Assembly (NCBI RefSeq): GCF_027706145.1
Contig: NZ_JAQFWW010000001.1
Coordinates: 1,240,001-1,304,000, forward strand
Direction: 5' to 3'
Source of the DNA: Bacillus changyiensis
Lineage (GTDB): Bacteria; Bacillota; Bacilli; Bacillales; Bacillaceae
Length of the DNA stretch: 64,000 bases
This document shows, piece by piece, positions 44,835-54,036 of this stretch. A program made the translations under genes and the position numbers. The notes beneath the pieces were generated by a model. It was not told where the DNA came from. It ran no database searches and was given only the letters and a program-made list of their open reading frames with translations. The stretch's first letter is position 1; every line of letters starts with the position of its first letter.

Positions 44835-45731
44835 ATGCGTAAAGATTCGAAAAAAACATCCCCTTCTGTGCTTTATTTACTGACGAAATCAGCATGTTTT
44901 GTCATTCTGTGTCTGATTCTTCTTTATGTTTGGGATTTGTCGAAATCTCCCGATACTTCGCAAAAAAAAGAATTGACAATGACAAAAAATAGTCAAATGC
45001 GTCATGAAGGAGACAGCATCCCGCTCAAAGAAACAACACGAGACAAACTCGCTAACCATTTGAGCAAAAAACAGGATGTTCCTAAACAAAAACATGAAAA
45101 AAAGAAACAGGCAACAGTGAAAAAAAAGCCGGGGAAAACGGTTTATTTGACTTTTGATGATGGACCTTCATCAGCGACTCAAAGGTTACTTCAAATCTTA
45201 AATGAATCTGATGTAAAAGCAACATTTTTCATGCTCGAACCAAACATGAGATACCATCGAGAAGCTGTTCTTCAGATGAAACGGCAAGGTCATAAACTTG
45301 GGCTTCATGGGGTCACCCACAACAAAAAATTGTTTTACAAAAATGCTTATTCTCCGAATCTAGAAATGAAGCAGGCACAAGCAACGCTCAAGTCTATTAC
45401 TGGCGTCAAAACCAACCTGATTAGAACACCGTATGGAAGCAAACCATACTTAACCGACGCTCAAGAAAAAGTGTTGAAAAAAAACGGGTTTATTTATTGG
45501 GACTGGAATATTGATAGCCTTGATTGGAAGTACAGAAGTCAAAAATTTGTTCCAGAAGTTTTGAATCAGTTAAGCACGCTTGAAAAGCGGCAGACAAAGC
45601 AACCTCTTGTGATCTTATTGCATGATATTCCAACAACAGTTCAATCATTGCCTATCTTGATTAAAAACCTAAAAAATATGGGTTATTCATTTGAAGTGAT
45701 CGATCAGTCGATGATTCCTATCCATGAATAA
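44835..45731 (+). CDS. yheN: YheN, membrane-anchored polysaccharide deacetylase
   Basis: A 298-residue protein: an N-terminal membrane anchor (about 15-36), a lysine-rich linker (to about 105) and a NodB-homology deacetylase domain with LTFDDGPS (catalytic Asp and metal Asp), the metal motif HGVTH, RTPYGSKP and LLHDIP. It probably deacetylates a cell-wall polymer or peptidoglycan sugar outside the membrane. SD GGAGAGAG. Divergent from dat. Confidence 0.87.
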   Translation: MRKDSKKTSPSVLYLLTKSACFVILCLILLYVWDLSKSPDTSQKKELTMTKNSQMRHEGDSIPLKETTRDKLANHLSKKQDVPKQKHEKKKQATVKKKPGKTVYLTFDDGPSSATQRLLQILNESDVKATFFMLEPNMRYHREAVLQMKRQGHKLGLHGVTHNKKLFYKNAYSPNLEMKQAQATLKSITGVKTNLIRTPYGSKPYLTDAQEKVLKKNGFIYWDWNIDSLDWKYRSQKFVPEVLNQLSTLEKRQTKQPLVILLHDIPTTVQSLPILIKNLKNMGYSFEVIDQSMIPIHE

Positions 45732-45733
45732 CT

Positions 45734-45762
45734 AATCCCCTGTTAACAGGGGATTTTTTTAT
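45734..45762 (+). terminator. Terminator of yheN
   Basis: An 11-bp perfect palindromic stem, AATCCCCTGTT with AACAGGGGATT (45734-45755), then seven T. Confidence 0.85.
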
Positions 45763-46496
45763 ATTGGAAAACGGTTTAATTCACTTATAAATTCAGCGAT
45801 CTTCCGATGTATAACAAGATCAAACAATTGATCATAAGCGGTTTCATCCAAATTGATCATAATCTTTTTTAAACCTGGGATCATATGTGCTTCTTCAGGA
45901 ACAAATCTGACAGGTGCTACTTCAAGTGAAGTACCGATCACCAACAGCAGATCAGTTGAATTGAGAACTTGAAAAAGGGTGTCTAAGTGCTGAACGATGT
46001 CACCAAACAACACAACATCCGGTTTTAAAATAAAACGGCACTGGCAGCATTTTGGAATTTCTTCTTGCAGCATTTCAGCTCGTCCATATTGCGTTCCACA
46101 TGTTGGACAAGTCGCTGTTTGGAGTGTACCATGCAGTTCGTAAACATGTTGGCTTCCTGCCTCGATATGAAGTCCGTCGATATTTTGCGTAAACACGTTG
46201 ACATCCTTCCCCTGCTTTTCAAGTTCAGCCAAGAAACGATGCCCAGCATTCGGCTGAAACGAATCGCTCATTTTCAGTTGAAAAAGCTCTTTAAATTTCG
46301 GCCAGAAAAGCTTCGGATAACGCTCAAAATAATCACGGCTCATTGCTTCCATTCTTGATGTGTCTTCTGTCCATATCCCACCTGCAGAACGAAAATCTGG
46401 AATACCTGATTCTGTACTCATTCCTGCACCTGTTAAAACAGTAATATGCTGAGCCTTTTCAAGCAAACCGATGAATTTCTCAGCTTCTCCCTGCAT
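45759..46496 (-). CDS. srtN: Sirtuin NAD-dependent protein deacylase SrtN
   Basis: A 245-residue sirtuin: NAD-binding GAGMSTESGIPDFRS, FTQNIDGLH with the following catalytic His in YELHGTL, zinc cysteines CPTC and CCQC, then VVLFGD and IGTSLEV. It removes acetyl groups from lysines using NAD (acetyl-CoA synthetase is a target in B. subtilis). The start at 46496 has AAAGGGGGAG upstream, leaving 13 bp after the yhdY stop; an upstream in-frame ATG would overlap yhdY. Confidence 0.9.
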   Translation of the reverse strand: MQGEAEKFIGLLEKAQHITVLTGAGMSTESGIPDFRSAGGIWTEDTSRMEAMSRDYFERYPKLFWPKFKELFQLKMSDSFQPNAGHRFLAELEKQGKDVNVFTQNIDGLHIEAGSQHVYELHGTLQTATCPTCGTQYGRAEMLQEEIPKCCQCRFILKPDVVLFGDIVQHLDTLFQVLNSTDLLLVIGTSLEVAPVRFVPEEAHMIPGLKKIMINLDETAYDQLFDLVIHRKIAEFISELNRFPI

Positions 46497-46509
46497 ATCG
46501 TCTCCCCCT

Positions 46510-47589
46510 TTAATTAGATTTTTCATTCATCGACTTCGTTTTACTCAATTCAAACAAATGATGGCCAGGTGACACAAAGTCAACTTGTTCTTGATCCATA
46601 ATGTCAATAATTCGATAGTTCACATCTTGTCTAACTTCTAAATTTTCGGCCCACACTGTTGTATTCGTATAGAAGTTAAAAAAGATACTTAAATGTGTGT
46701 CTTGCAATACCTCTAAATTGACCATAATCACTTCTTGGTGTACTCCATCATGCGTTCGGAGCATCTCTTTAAATCGTTCCACACACCTTTCCACCTTTTC
46801 CCGTGGTGTTGATGGATCAATATGAAGTGAAAATGTAATTTGGCGCTTTCTCATTTTCGTCCAGTTCTTAATCGCTTCATTTGCCAGAACTGAGTTTGGA
46901 ACTGTGACAAGAGCTTCTCCAGCTGTGCGGACTTTTGTGCTTCGAAATGATATATCTTCAACCGTCCCTATCACAATATTCGTCTCAATCCAATCCCCTA
47001 TTGTAAAGGGCTTTTCCATGATGATGACAATTCCCCCGAAAAAATTTCCGACTGTATCTTTCGCTGCAAGTGCAAATGCAAAGCCGCCAAGCCCGAGACC
47101 GGCAACAAATCCGTTAATATCATAATTGAACTCTCCGGCTATTACACTGATTCCTAATGCAATAATGATAAAACGAAGAACTTTAGATAAGAACGGTGCA
47201 AGAATATCGTCCATAGCCAATTCAAATCGTTTATTAATTTTATCGAATACAACTGACGATGAAGCTGTTAAATTGTAAAGCCCACTAACAATCACAATAA
47301 TTAACGACACTCTATACAACTTATGAACGATTGCCATGTGAGTATCAAAAAATGGCGAGTAAATAATCGCTAAATAGATACCGACGATCGTAAAAAACCA
47401 CCTAGCTGGCTTTTCAAAAGCAAGCGCCACCTGATTAAAAAAATCAGTTTTTGGTTTGTTTGTTAATTTGACAATCAAATTAAATAAATATTTCGTAAAT
47501 ATTTTTCTAAGCAAGAAAAATAAGAGCAAAATGCCAATGCTGATACCCATTTTAGTAGCAAACTCTACGGTCATGTATTGTGTAAACAT
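46510..47589 (-). CDS. yhdY: YhdY, MscS-family mechanosensitive channel
   Basis: A 359-residue channel with helices at about 10-32, 52-75, 85-110 and 130-190. The pore-lining segment FVAGLGLGGFAFALAAKDTV is followed by the conserved MscS beta-domain motif GNFFGGIVIIMEKPFTIGDWI. It opens under membrane tension to release solutes during hypo-osmotic shock. AAGGAGAG precedes the ATG. Probably co-transcribed with srtN. Confidence 0.87.
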   Translation of the reverse strand: MFTQYMTVEFATKMGISIGILLLFFLLRKIFTKYLFNLIVKLTNKPKTDFFNQVALAFEKPARWFFTIVGIYLAIIYSPFFDTHMAIVHKLYRVSLIIVIVSGLYNLTASSSVVFDKINKRFELAMDDILAPFLSKVLRFIIIALGISVIAGEFNYDINGFVAGLGLGGFAFALAAKDTVGNFFGGIVIIMEKPFTIGDWIETNIVIGTVEDISFRSTKVRTAGEALVTVPNSVLANEAIKNWTKMRKRQITFSLHIDPSTPREKVERCVERFKEMLRTHDGVHQEVIMVNLEVLQDTHLSIFFNFYTNTTVWAENLEVRQDVNYRIIDIMDQEQVDFVSPGHHLFELSKTKSMNEKSN

Positions 47590-47734
47590 CACTTTCTCTC
47601 CTTATTATCGCTGTCAAGAATTCATTATACTAAAAGCTTCGAAAAATTTCTTATGATTCACCCTTGATTTACTTGCTTGATATCTTCCGTTATTCTTATA
47701 AGGGAACGATTTTTTTAAAGAGGAGCTGACATTT

Positions 47735-48439
47735 GTGCAGATTATCGCTCATCGAGGAGCTTCAGCTTATGCACCGGAAAATACATTTGCTGCTTTTGAA
47801 AAAGCAAGGGAGCTCTCAGCTGACTTTATTGAGCTTGATGTTCAAATGACTCGGGACAATAAACTAGCAGTTATTCATGATGATAGAGTGGATCGGACGA
47901 CAAACGGAACTGGTTTTGTTAGACATTTTACAATGCATGAACTTGAAAAATTGGATGCAGGAAGCTGGTTTTCGCCTTCCTTTCAAGGTGAAAAGATTCC
48001 AACACTTGAAGCTGTTTTACAAAAGTATCACAAAAAAATGGGTTTACTTATTGAAATCAAGTCTTCAAAAACACAGCCAGGTATTGAAAAATCGCTTGGA
48101 AAACTGATTGATCAATTCGGTTTTTCATTAAATATTATCGTCCAATCTTTTGATTCTGAAGCCATCAAAACGCTTCATAGACTTTATCCTTCACTGCCGA
48201 CCGCTGTTTTGATCAGACCGAGATTAGGATTGTTTTCACGACATCAGCTTCAATACATTTCTTCATTTGCGCAATATGTCAACATGAAACAAACGATGCT
48301 CAATCCTTTTCTAATCAAATCCGTTCATCGCCATGGTATGAAAGCTTTCGCATGGACAGTCAATGGACAGAAAACCGGACGTCGGTTACAAAGCTGGAAG
48401 ATCGATGGAATTATTACTGATTATCCTGATTATTTTTAG
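47735..48439 (+). CDS. yhdW: YhdW, glycerophosphodiester phosphodiesterase
   Basis: A 234-residue GDPD TIM-barrel enzyme with catalytic and metal residues in AHRGASAYAPENT, ELDVQMTRDN and IHDD, then LLIEIKS and a late AWTVNG. It hydrolyses glycerophosphodiesters from phospholipid or teichoic-acid turnover to glycerol-3-phosphate. No signal peptide is seen, so it is cytoplasmic. GTG start with GAGGAG about 9 nt upstream. crcB genes follow 14 bp later. Confidence 0.87.
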   Translation: MQIIAHRGASAYAPENTFAAFEKARELSADFIELDVQMTRDNKLAVIHDDRVDRTTNGTGFVRHFTMHELEKLDAGSWFSPSFQGEKIPTLEAVLQKYHKKMGLLIEIKSSKTQPGIEKSLGKLIDQFGFSLNIIVQSFDSEAIKTLHRLYPSLPTAVLIRPRLGLFSRHQLQYISSFAQYVNMKQTMLNPFLIKSVHRHGMKAFAWTVNGQKTGRRLQSWKIDGIITDYPDYF

Positions 48440-48453
48440 AAAGAAGGAAGTAC

Positions 48454-48846
48454 ATGAAATCATATGTTGCCGTTTTTATAGGCGGGACACTCGGTTCACT
48501 TTTTCGTTATGTATTAAACATGTGGACGGGTGGCTCATTTTTTCCTTGGCCTACTTTGATTGAAAATCTATCTGGAAGTTTGCTTTTAGGCCTTCTTACC
48601 GGTTTTTTCACAAATCGCCCGAAAAAACCGTTTATTCAACTAGCTTTAGGGACCGGATTTTGTGGAGGTTATACAACAATGTCCGCGTTTTCTAAAGAAA
48701 CCGTGCTGCTGCTCCATTCTTCTGCACCTTATATGGGAATGATCTATTTAGGAGCAACACTTACTGGCGGAGTATGTCTCGCATTCATAGGATTTAGTCT
48801 CGGTAGCCGGCTTTCGAGGCTTGGAAAAGGAGCGGTCAAATCATGA
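48454..48846 (+). CDS. crcB1: Fluoride channel CrcB/Fluc, first subunit
   Basis: A 130-residue, four-helix Fluc protein with the conserved [17 protein letters not shown] (third helix break with Phe/Thr/Ser) and an N-terminal [13 protein letters not shown]. The paired genes encode the two subunits of a dual-topology fluoride exporter. No fluoride riboswitch is seen before yhdW or this gene. Overlaps the next gene by ATGA. Confidence 0.9.
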   Translation: MKSYVAVFIGGTLGSLFRYVLNMWTGGSFFPWPTLIENLSGSLLLGLLTGFFTNRPKKPFIQLALGTGFCGGYTTMSAFSKETVLLLHSSAPYMGMIYLGATLTGGVCLAFIGFSLGSRLSRLGKGAVKS

Positions 48847-49196
48847 TGACAGTTGGTTTTATGATCGCAGGAGGTATCGGCTCTATCCTCAGATTTTGGC
48901 TGGGCAACCTGATCAAGAACAAATTTCCGCACCCCAAAATTCCGATTAGTATTTTACTAGTTAACATTCTCGGTTCTTTTGTGTTGGGAATTTTTGTTAG
49001 TCTTGATATCAAACATCAATTACTATCTATTGTCATCGGAACTGGTTTTTTCGGTGGATTTACAACATTCTCCACCTTTAGTGTCGAAGCTGTTCAGCTT
49101 TTATTAGAAAAACGCTTAAAAGCAAGCGCTCTATATATGTTAATGACGATGACATGCTGTATTGGGGGATTTTGGGCTGGCAGTCTTCTTTTATAA
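48843..49196 (+). CDS. crcB2: Fluoride channel CrcB/Fluc, second subunit
   Basis: A 117-residue Fluc subunit with [13 protein letters not shown] at the start, the [11 protein letters not shown] helix and [17 protein letters not shown]. Paired with the preceding paralogue by a 4-bp overlap; probably inserted in opposite orientation to form a heterodimer. Confidence 0.9.
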   Translation: MMTVGFMIAGGIGSILRFWLGNLIKNKFPHPKIPISILLVNILGSFVLGIFVSLDIKHQLLSIVIGTGFFGGFTTFSTFSVEAVQLLLEKRLKASALYMLMTMTCCIGGFWAGSLLL

Positions 49197-49214
49197 GCAC
49201 AGCTGATGAAAATG

Positions 49215-49246
49215 TTCAAGAATCCAAAGAATGGATTCTTGAAACT
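49215..49246 (+). terminator. Hairpin after crcB2
   Basis: An 11-bp stem, TTCAAGAATCC (49215-49225) with GGATTCTTGAA (49233-49243). The T-tract is poor, so termination may be partial. Confidence 0.55.
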
Positions 49247-49463
49247 TCCCATTGTAGACTATAGTGGCTAAAGAAGATTTCTTTAATGTCAAGATAAGCC
49301 GGCTTGGAATTTTACATCATGATAAAGTTTAACTTGATCTTAAAAGAAAAACGTTCATCAACATGATTTCTACGATATTTTCCCGAACTTGATCATTCCA
49401 ACCCCGCAAATAAAACTCAATCAGATGTACGCCAAATCATTTTTTCTAAAAACATATAAACAC

Positions 49464-49497
49464 TAACAAAACCTTGAGCTTATTTTTCGCTCAAGGT
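49464..49497 (-). terminator. Terminator overlapping the 3' end of yhdT
   Basis: Stem ACCTTGAGC (49471-49479) with GCTCAAGGT (49489-49497) includes the yhdT stop codon and its last codons; T-rich on the minus strand. Confidence 0.75.
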
Positions 49498-50853
49498 GAC
49501 TTGATGAACAACGACCGGATCTGACGGTGTTAGTCCCAGATGTTCAGTCGTTTGTTCCTGCTTTATTTCAACATGCTTAATAAGACGTCCTTCCATTTCA
49601 AGAACAGTAATTGCAAAGGAACCAACATATACCGTCTGACCTTCTGCAATATCTATATTCTCTTTCAACACTAAACCACCAATCGTATCGACTTCCTTCT
49701 CATCGATGGATTCTTCAAATAACTCATTGACTTGATCGATTCTCACTTTTCCATCCATCATGTATTCATGATCAGCTATTTTCTGAATAAGTGGCATTTC
49801 ATCTTCATCAAATTCGTCTCTAATGTCTCCAACGATTTCTTCAAGAATATCTTCTGTTGTGACAAGGCCTGACGTTCCCCCATATTCATCGGTTAAGATC
49901 GCCATGTGTATCCGTTCCCCTTGCATTTTGATCAGAAGCTTTTGAATTGGAGCCGTCTCAATCACTTCAATGACAGGACGAATGTATGCTCTCAGTGTAA
50001 CCCGTTTTTTTTCTTCTTCTGACATAAACATCAGATCGGTAAACAGTTGTTTTGTATTAATCATGCCTATGACATGGTCCTTATCACCTTCATATACGGG
50101 CCAGCGCGTATATTTCTCTTTCAGCATAACAGAAAGCGCCTCTTCAATCGGTAAATCGACAGGTACGGAAGCAATCTCTGTACGAGGAACCATGATTTCT
50201 TTAGCAATTCGATTGTCAAATTCGAATATTTTATTCACATATTTATATTCAGACGGATTAATTTCTCCGCTTTTATAGCTTTCTGATAACAGGATTCGCA
50301 GTTCTTCCTCTGAGTGTGATTCCTCGTTTTCCGACGCCGGTTTCACACCGAATATCATCGTTAATAATCTGGCTGACACATTCAATACCCAAATGAATGG
50401 AAACATAACCACATTGAAAAAGTGCAATGGTCCTGCTAACCAAAGTGTAAGCTGCTCCGCTTTTTGGATCGCAATCGTTTTAGGAGCCAGTTCACCAACA
50501 ACCACATTCAAAAATGTAATAACAGAAAAAGCAATAGCCACTGATAGCGGCTGTGAAATGGAATCTGAAACATGCATACTTTCAAAAAGTGGATGCAATA
50601 CCTTTTTGAATGCAGGTTCCCCCATCCATCCAAGACCTAAAGCGGTTATGGTGATACCAAGTTGACAAGCTGATAAATATTCATCTAAATCTGATATCAC
50701 TTGTTTTGCACGAACTGCTTTTTTGTTTCCTTCCGTTATAAGCTGATCGATCCGTGAGCTTCTCACTCTGACAATGGCAAATTCTGAAGCGACAAAAAAA
50801 GCGGTTAAAGCAATTAGAATGCCAATGATCATCAGACTAACGATATCGTCCAT
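49480..50853 (-). CDS. yhdT: YhdT, CNNM/CorC-family membrane protein with CBS pair
   Basis: A 457-residue protein: a DUF21/CNNM transmembrane domain (1-about 195), two CBS domains (about 205-330, with [13 protein letters not shown] and [24 protein letters not shown]) and a C-terminal CorC_HlyC domain. The family exports Mg2+ or related divalent cations; YhdT is the paralogue of MpfA (YhdP) encoded divergently 625 bp away. An unusual leader (short ORF, perfect SD, hairpin) precedes the ATG. Confidence 0.88.
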   Translation of the reverse strand: MDDIVSLMIIGILIALTAFFVASEFAIVRVRSSRIDQLITEGNKKAVRAKQVISDLDEYLSACQLGITITALGLGWMGEPAFKKVLHPLFESMHVSDSISQPLSVAIAFSVITFLNVVVGELAPKTIAIQKAEQLTLWLAGPLHFFNVVMFPFIWVLNVSARLLTMIFGVKPASENEESHSEEELRILLSESYKSGEINPSEYKYVNKIFEFDNRIAKEIMVPRTEIASVPVDLPIEEALSVMLKEKYTRWPVYEGDKDHVIGMINTKQLFTDLMFMSEEEKKRVTLRAYIRPVIEVIETAPIQKLLIKMQGERIHMAILTDEYGGTSGLVTTEDILEEIVGDIRDEFDEDEMPLIQKIADHEYMMDGKVRIDQVNELFEESIDEKEVDTIGGLVLKENIDIAEGQTVYVGSFAITVLEMEGRLIKHVEIKQEQTTEHLGLTPSDPVVVHQVTLSEK

Positions 50854-50857
50854 TTAA

Positions 50858-50892
50858 CCCTATCCTCTATGCAGGATAAGGAGTCACCTCCT
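50858..50892 (-). promoter_or_regulatory. Hairpin-spaced ribosome-binding site of yhdT
   Basis: On the minus strand a perfect SD AGGAGGTG (50892-50885) is followed by a 9-bp hairpin, CCTTATCCT/AGGATAGGG (50881-50858), and then ATG at 50853. The SD is about 32 nt from the start in sequence but about 9-10 nt if the hairpin is looped out. Confidence 0.6.
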
Positions 50893-50942
50893 GATGAATT
50901 CAAATTCTTTCTGTATGACTGATGTGCGTTTCATTTGAATGA

Positions 50943-50963
50943 CTATGTAGAGGGCCCCATCAT
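50943..50963 (-). CDS. Six-codon leader ORF before yhdT
   Basis: ATG ATG GGG CCC TCT ACA TAG with GGAGGTGG immediately upstream encodes MMGPST. The strong SD and position between promoter region and yhdT suggest a regulatory leader peptide. Alternative: fortuitous. Confidence 0.4.
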   Translation of the reverse strand: MMGPST

Positions 50964-51169
50964 ACCACCTCCAAGTCAATATATACTATTATCTTACTTT
51001 ATTAAAAAAGAATCAGTCAAATAAACAAACTGAAAATTCATGAATTTTTAGAAAATAAAAGATATTTCCATCAATTATCATCTGTTTTTATTCAATTAAC
51101 TTGTATAAACAGCTTCTAATATATTAAAATATTTTATATCTATAACTTGATGAGTGAGGAGGGATGCAG

Positions 51170-51202
51170 ATGGGGCAGAGACATATCGTATTGATCAGCT
51201 AA
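51170..51202 (+). CDS. Ten-codon leader ORF before mpfA
   Basis: GAGGAGGG lies about 7 nt before ATG 51170, which opens MGQRHIVLIS then TAA. The paralogue yhdT has a comparable short ORF. About 275 nt separate it from mpfA. Confidence 0.4.
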   Translation: MGQRHIVLIS

Positions 51203-51434
51203 CGGCAACAGCGGACATAACAAAACGGAATATTGATGATAACGTGAACCTTGGGCGACTTGCGTCTGACAGAAACGTTATTTCAACACTAAACGCAAGC
51301 AGCAAAGATTGGCCCTGTCAAAGTTCCCTCTTCCGTAACGATGAAATGAGGTACGTGACAATATGAACTGGCAATGTTGACAAGACGGCTATCCAATCAG
51401 TCATGCTGCTGCTTTAGTTAATCTTTTACTAAAC

Positions 51435-51480
51435 AGGAGGTGTTACCTTCATTCTCACGTCAGAATGAAGGTCCTAATTG
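51435..51480 (+). promoter_or_regulatory. Hairpin-spaced ribosome-binding site of mpfA
   Basis: A perfect SD AGGAGGTG (51435-51442) precedes an 11-bp perfect stem (51445-51455 with 51462-51472, loop CACGTC) and a TTG start at 51478. Folding brings the SD to about 10 nt from the start. The stem also contains AAGGT, a weaker SD that would be hidden when folded. Confidence 0.65.
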
Positions 51481-52797
51481 GAAATAGTTAATTTGATTTT
51501 TGTTGCTGTTTTAATTGCTTTAACAGCATTTTTCGTAGCATCTGAGTTTGCAATTATCAGAATCAGAAGCACACGGGTCGATCAGCTGATTGCTGAAGGA
51601 GATAAACGAGCGGTTTCGGTCAAACAAGTGATCACACATTTGGACGAATATTTATCAGCTTGCCAACTCGGAATTACACTGACAGCTCTCGGTCTTGGTT
51701 GGCTAGGAGAGCCAACCATCGCCGAACTGCTTAAACCGCTGTTTGCTGAGATTCATATCCCAAGTTCTGTTTCACATCTTATTTCAGTTGTGATCGCATT
51801 CACGATTATCACGTTTCTGCATGTTGTTGTCGGGGAACTTGCTCCGAAAACACTTGCCATTCAAAAGGCCGAAACGATTTCCTTTCTGTTCTCAAAACCC
51901 CTGATCTGGTTTTACCGGATCATGTTCCCATTTATTTGGGCTTTGAACGGATCAGCGAGACTTTTGACGAAAGCATTCGGTCTTGAGACAGTTTCTGAGA
52001 ACGAGATGGCACACTCTGAGGAAGAACTGCGAATTATTCTGTCAGAAAGCTATAAAAGCGGTGAAATCAATCAATCTGAATTCAAATATGTCAATAAAAT
52101 TTTTGAATTCGATGATCGTCTTGCCAAGGAAATCATGATTCCGAGAACAGAAGTTGTCAGTTTTCCAAATGATATGAAAATCGAAGACATGATCGATATT
52201 ACAAAAGCGGAAGGATATACACGCTATCCGATCGAAGATGGTGATAAAGACAATATCATCGGTGTCGTCAATATAAAGGAAATTTTGACCGCCTGCATCA
52301 GCGGAGAATGTACAAAAGAAGACACGATTGAACAATTTATCTATCCGATCATTCATGTGATCGAAACGATACCAATCCATGATCTGTTGTTGAAAATGCA
52401 AAAAGAACGCGTCCACATGGCGATTCTTTCCGATGAATATGGCGGTACAGCAGGCCTTGTCACAGTTGAAGATATCATTGAAGAAATCGTTGGCGAAATC
52501 CGCGACGAATTTGATATAGATGAAATCAATGAAATCCGTAAAATTGAAGAAAACCATTACATTCTCGATGGTAAGGTACTGATTGATCAAGTCAACGATT
52601 TGCTTGGTACCAATCTCAACAATGAAGAAGTCGACACCATTGGCGGCTGGTTCCTAACACAAAAATATGATGTCCAAAAAGGCGACATGCTCACCGAGCA
52701 AGGCTTTGAATTTATCATTAATGAGATCGATGGTCATCATGTCTCATATGTAGAGGTTAAAAAAGCGATAGAAGAACTGATTGAAGAAGCGGAATAG
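51478..52797 (+). CDS. mpfA: MpfA (YhdP), CNNM/CorC-type Mg2+ exporter
   Basis: A 439-residue protein: a CNNM domain with four helices (1-about 190; conserved [19 protein letters not shown] and [16 protein letters not shown]), a CBS pair ([39 protein letters not shown]) and a C-terminal CorC_HlyC domain. B. subtilis MpfA exports excess Mg2+. TTG start. Closely related to the divergent yhdT product. Ends in a strong terminator. Confidence 0.88.
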   Translation: MEIVNLIFVAVLIALTAFFVASEFAIIRIRSTRVDQLIAEGDKRAVSVKQVITHLDEYLSACQLGITLTALGLGWLGEPTIAELLKPLFAEIHIPSSVSHLISVVIAFTIITFLHVVVGELAPKTLAIQKAETISFLFSKPLIWFYRIMFPFIWALNGSARLLTKAFGLETVSENEMAHSEEELRIILSESYKSGEINQSEFKYVNKIFEFDDRLAKEIMIPRTEVVSFPNDMKIEDMIDITKAEGYTRYPIEDGDKDNIIGVVNIKEILTACISGECTKEDTIEQFIYPIIHVIETIPIHDLLLKMQKERVHMAILSDEYGGTAGLVTVEDIIEEIVGEIRDEFDIDEINEIRKIEENHYILDGKVLIDQVNDLLGTNLNNEEVDTIGGWFLTQKYDVQKGDMLTEQGFEFIINEIDGHHVSYVEVKKAIEELIEEAE

Positions 52798-52800
52798 TAT

Positions 52801-52841
52801 AAAAGCTTGTCGACACACTTTGTCGGCAAGCTTTTTTATTA
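52801..52841 (+). terminator. Terminator of mpfA
   Basis: Long stem AAAAGCTTG..CGACA with TGTCG..CAAGCTTTT (52801-52834) and a T-rich tail. Confidence 0.85.
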
Positions 52842-52864
52842 TGTATGAAAGTAAACTTCACACT

Positions 52865-53305
52865 TTATTCTTTTAAAGTTGCTTTCGGATTTGGGCCATA
52901 CTGATTATCTTTTGCTTCACTATCTCTACAAAAAAATACTAAAACTAAAATGATAGCACCTATAAGAGGAATCAAGTTTAACCATACCCACTCACCACTT
53001 TTCCCCGTATCTTGAATCCTTCGATAGCCGACAGCATGTGCTGGGACAAAAATGGCGATCAGATACAAAATTATCATGATGATACCCAATCGACTTCCTA
53101 GATAGCCTGATACATATCCTATCTCATAAGAATCTATCCCGGATCTTGCTGCATCAAAACTAATGATTAAATATATTAATATTATGCCTGCAAAAACGAA
53201 AAAAAAGCTCATAATAACATTAAAAAGACTAAAGAACCAAAATTCCTTTCGCCTTGCTCTCCCTTCAAATTTCACATCCTTAAAAACTTTTAAATACCAC
53301 TTCAT
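52865..53305 (-). CDS. DUF805 membrane protein
   Basis: A 146-residue DUF805 protein: soluble FEGRARRKEFWFFSLFN start, helices at about 25-50, 72-92 and 110-130, and the conserved GYRRIQDTGKSGEW loop and C-terminal NQYGPNPK. Function unknown; common in bacteria, often phage- or island-associated. It is not part of the B. subtilis order here as I recall it, and lies beside a decayed region, so it may be acquired. Confidence 0.8.
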   Translation of the reverse strand: MKWYLKVFKDVKFEGRARRKEFWFFSLFNVIMSFFFVFAGIILIYLIISFDAARSGIDSYEIGYVSGYLGSRLGIIMIILYLIAIFVPAHAVGYRRIQDTGKSGEWVWLNLIPLIGAIILVLVFFCRDSEAKDNQYGPNPKATLKE

Positions 53306-53490
53306 ACGATTTCCTCCATCATTTACTAGACTAATTTGCGAAAAACGAAACTATCATACCATAAAAACAACAATAAAAACACACTTTTCATAGCAATTCA
53401 TGTAAAATAAATAATGTAACCACTTGACTACATTATCAATTTCTTTAAAAATGCCACCAACTAATTACATATTTAGGATAACGAAATAAC
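53306..53490. other. Spacer upstream of the DUF805 gene
   Basis: AT-rich; no supported ORF. It must include the DUF805 promoter, but no clear boxes are seen. Confidence 0.4.
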
Positions 53491-53875
53491 GAAACAATTA
53501 ACGAGAGAACGTATCATTTAGACAGACTGATTCTTTTCAAAGACAAAGGATATACAAGCTACATCGCTAAAGAAATCGCTGAAAAGGAGGAGTGAATCTT
53601 TTAACTCTTTTTAGACATTTTGAAAACAAAAGAATGTAGTTCGTGAAAGTGTAGTTCATCATGTGACATTAAATCACTTTTTGCTGGAATAAAGAGGATT
53701 TGACTTTTAATCGCTAATACTTATTTGAAAAAACACCAATAAAAATAGCATTTTTTGGGTTTGGTTAGCTGAAGCAACACAAAATGTTAATGATGGAAAT
53801 TACTCTTCTCTGAAATTTTTGAAAGAACTGCTTTTTGTAAAAGTCACTTTCCCAAACAAGGGCGTGTCCTGAAAA
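53491..53875 (+). pseudogene. Decayed TetR/AcrR-family regulator
   Basis: Three frames together spell a TetR HTH: ILFKDKGYTSYIAKEIAEK (from 53530), then after a frameshift near 53588 GVNLLTLFRHFENK, then after a second near 53630 NVVRESVVHHVTLNHFLLE before a stop. A further open stretch, 53751-53872 (FWVWLAEATQ to KGVS), may be its C-terminus. With at least two frameshifts it is not functional. No regulated partner gene survives next to it. Confidence 0.65.
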
Positions 53876-53880
53876 TAGTG

Positions 53881-54012
53881 TGGATCAATAAAAATCGGGG
53901 AATTGCTCGCTTCGCGGGCGATCCGCAAGCCTCTTCGGAGCTCATTCCTTGCTCCTGCTGGGTCTCGCCTGGCTCGCTGTTCCCGCAGGAGGCTCGCAAT
54001 TCCCCTGATCCA
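53881..54012. repeat. GC-rich palindromic intergenic repeat
   Basis: A 132-bp imperfect palindrome: outer arms TGGATCA/TGATCCA, next GGGGAATTGC (53897-53906) with GCAATTCCCC (53996-54005), and a GC-rich interior with TTCGCGGG, CCGCAAGC, TCCTGCTGGGTCTCGCC and CCCGCAGGAGGCTCGC. Its base composition contrasts sharply with its surroundings. It resembles dispersed Bacillaceae intergenic repeats and may be mobile in trans. Confidence 0.7.
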
Positions 54013-54036
54013 TGTAGACAGCCTGTAACTACTTTC

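Noticed and set aside
48440..48453. Fluoride riboswitch before the crcB genes
   Set aside because: Only 14 bp separate yhdW and crcB1, and no conserved fluoride-riboswitch core is seen here or before yhdW.
52042..52590. 182-codon minus-strand frame inside mpfA
   Set aside because: Phe/Asp/Ile-rich artefact of mpfA codon usage; no SD or family.
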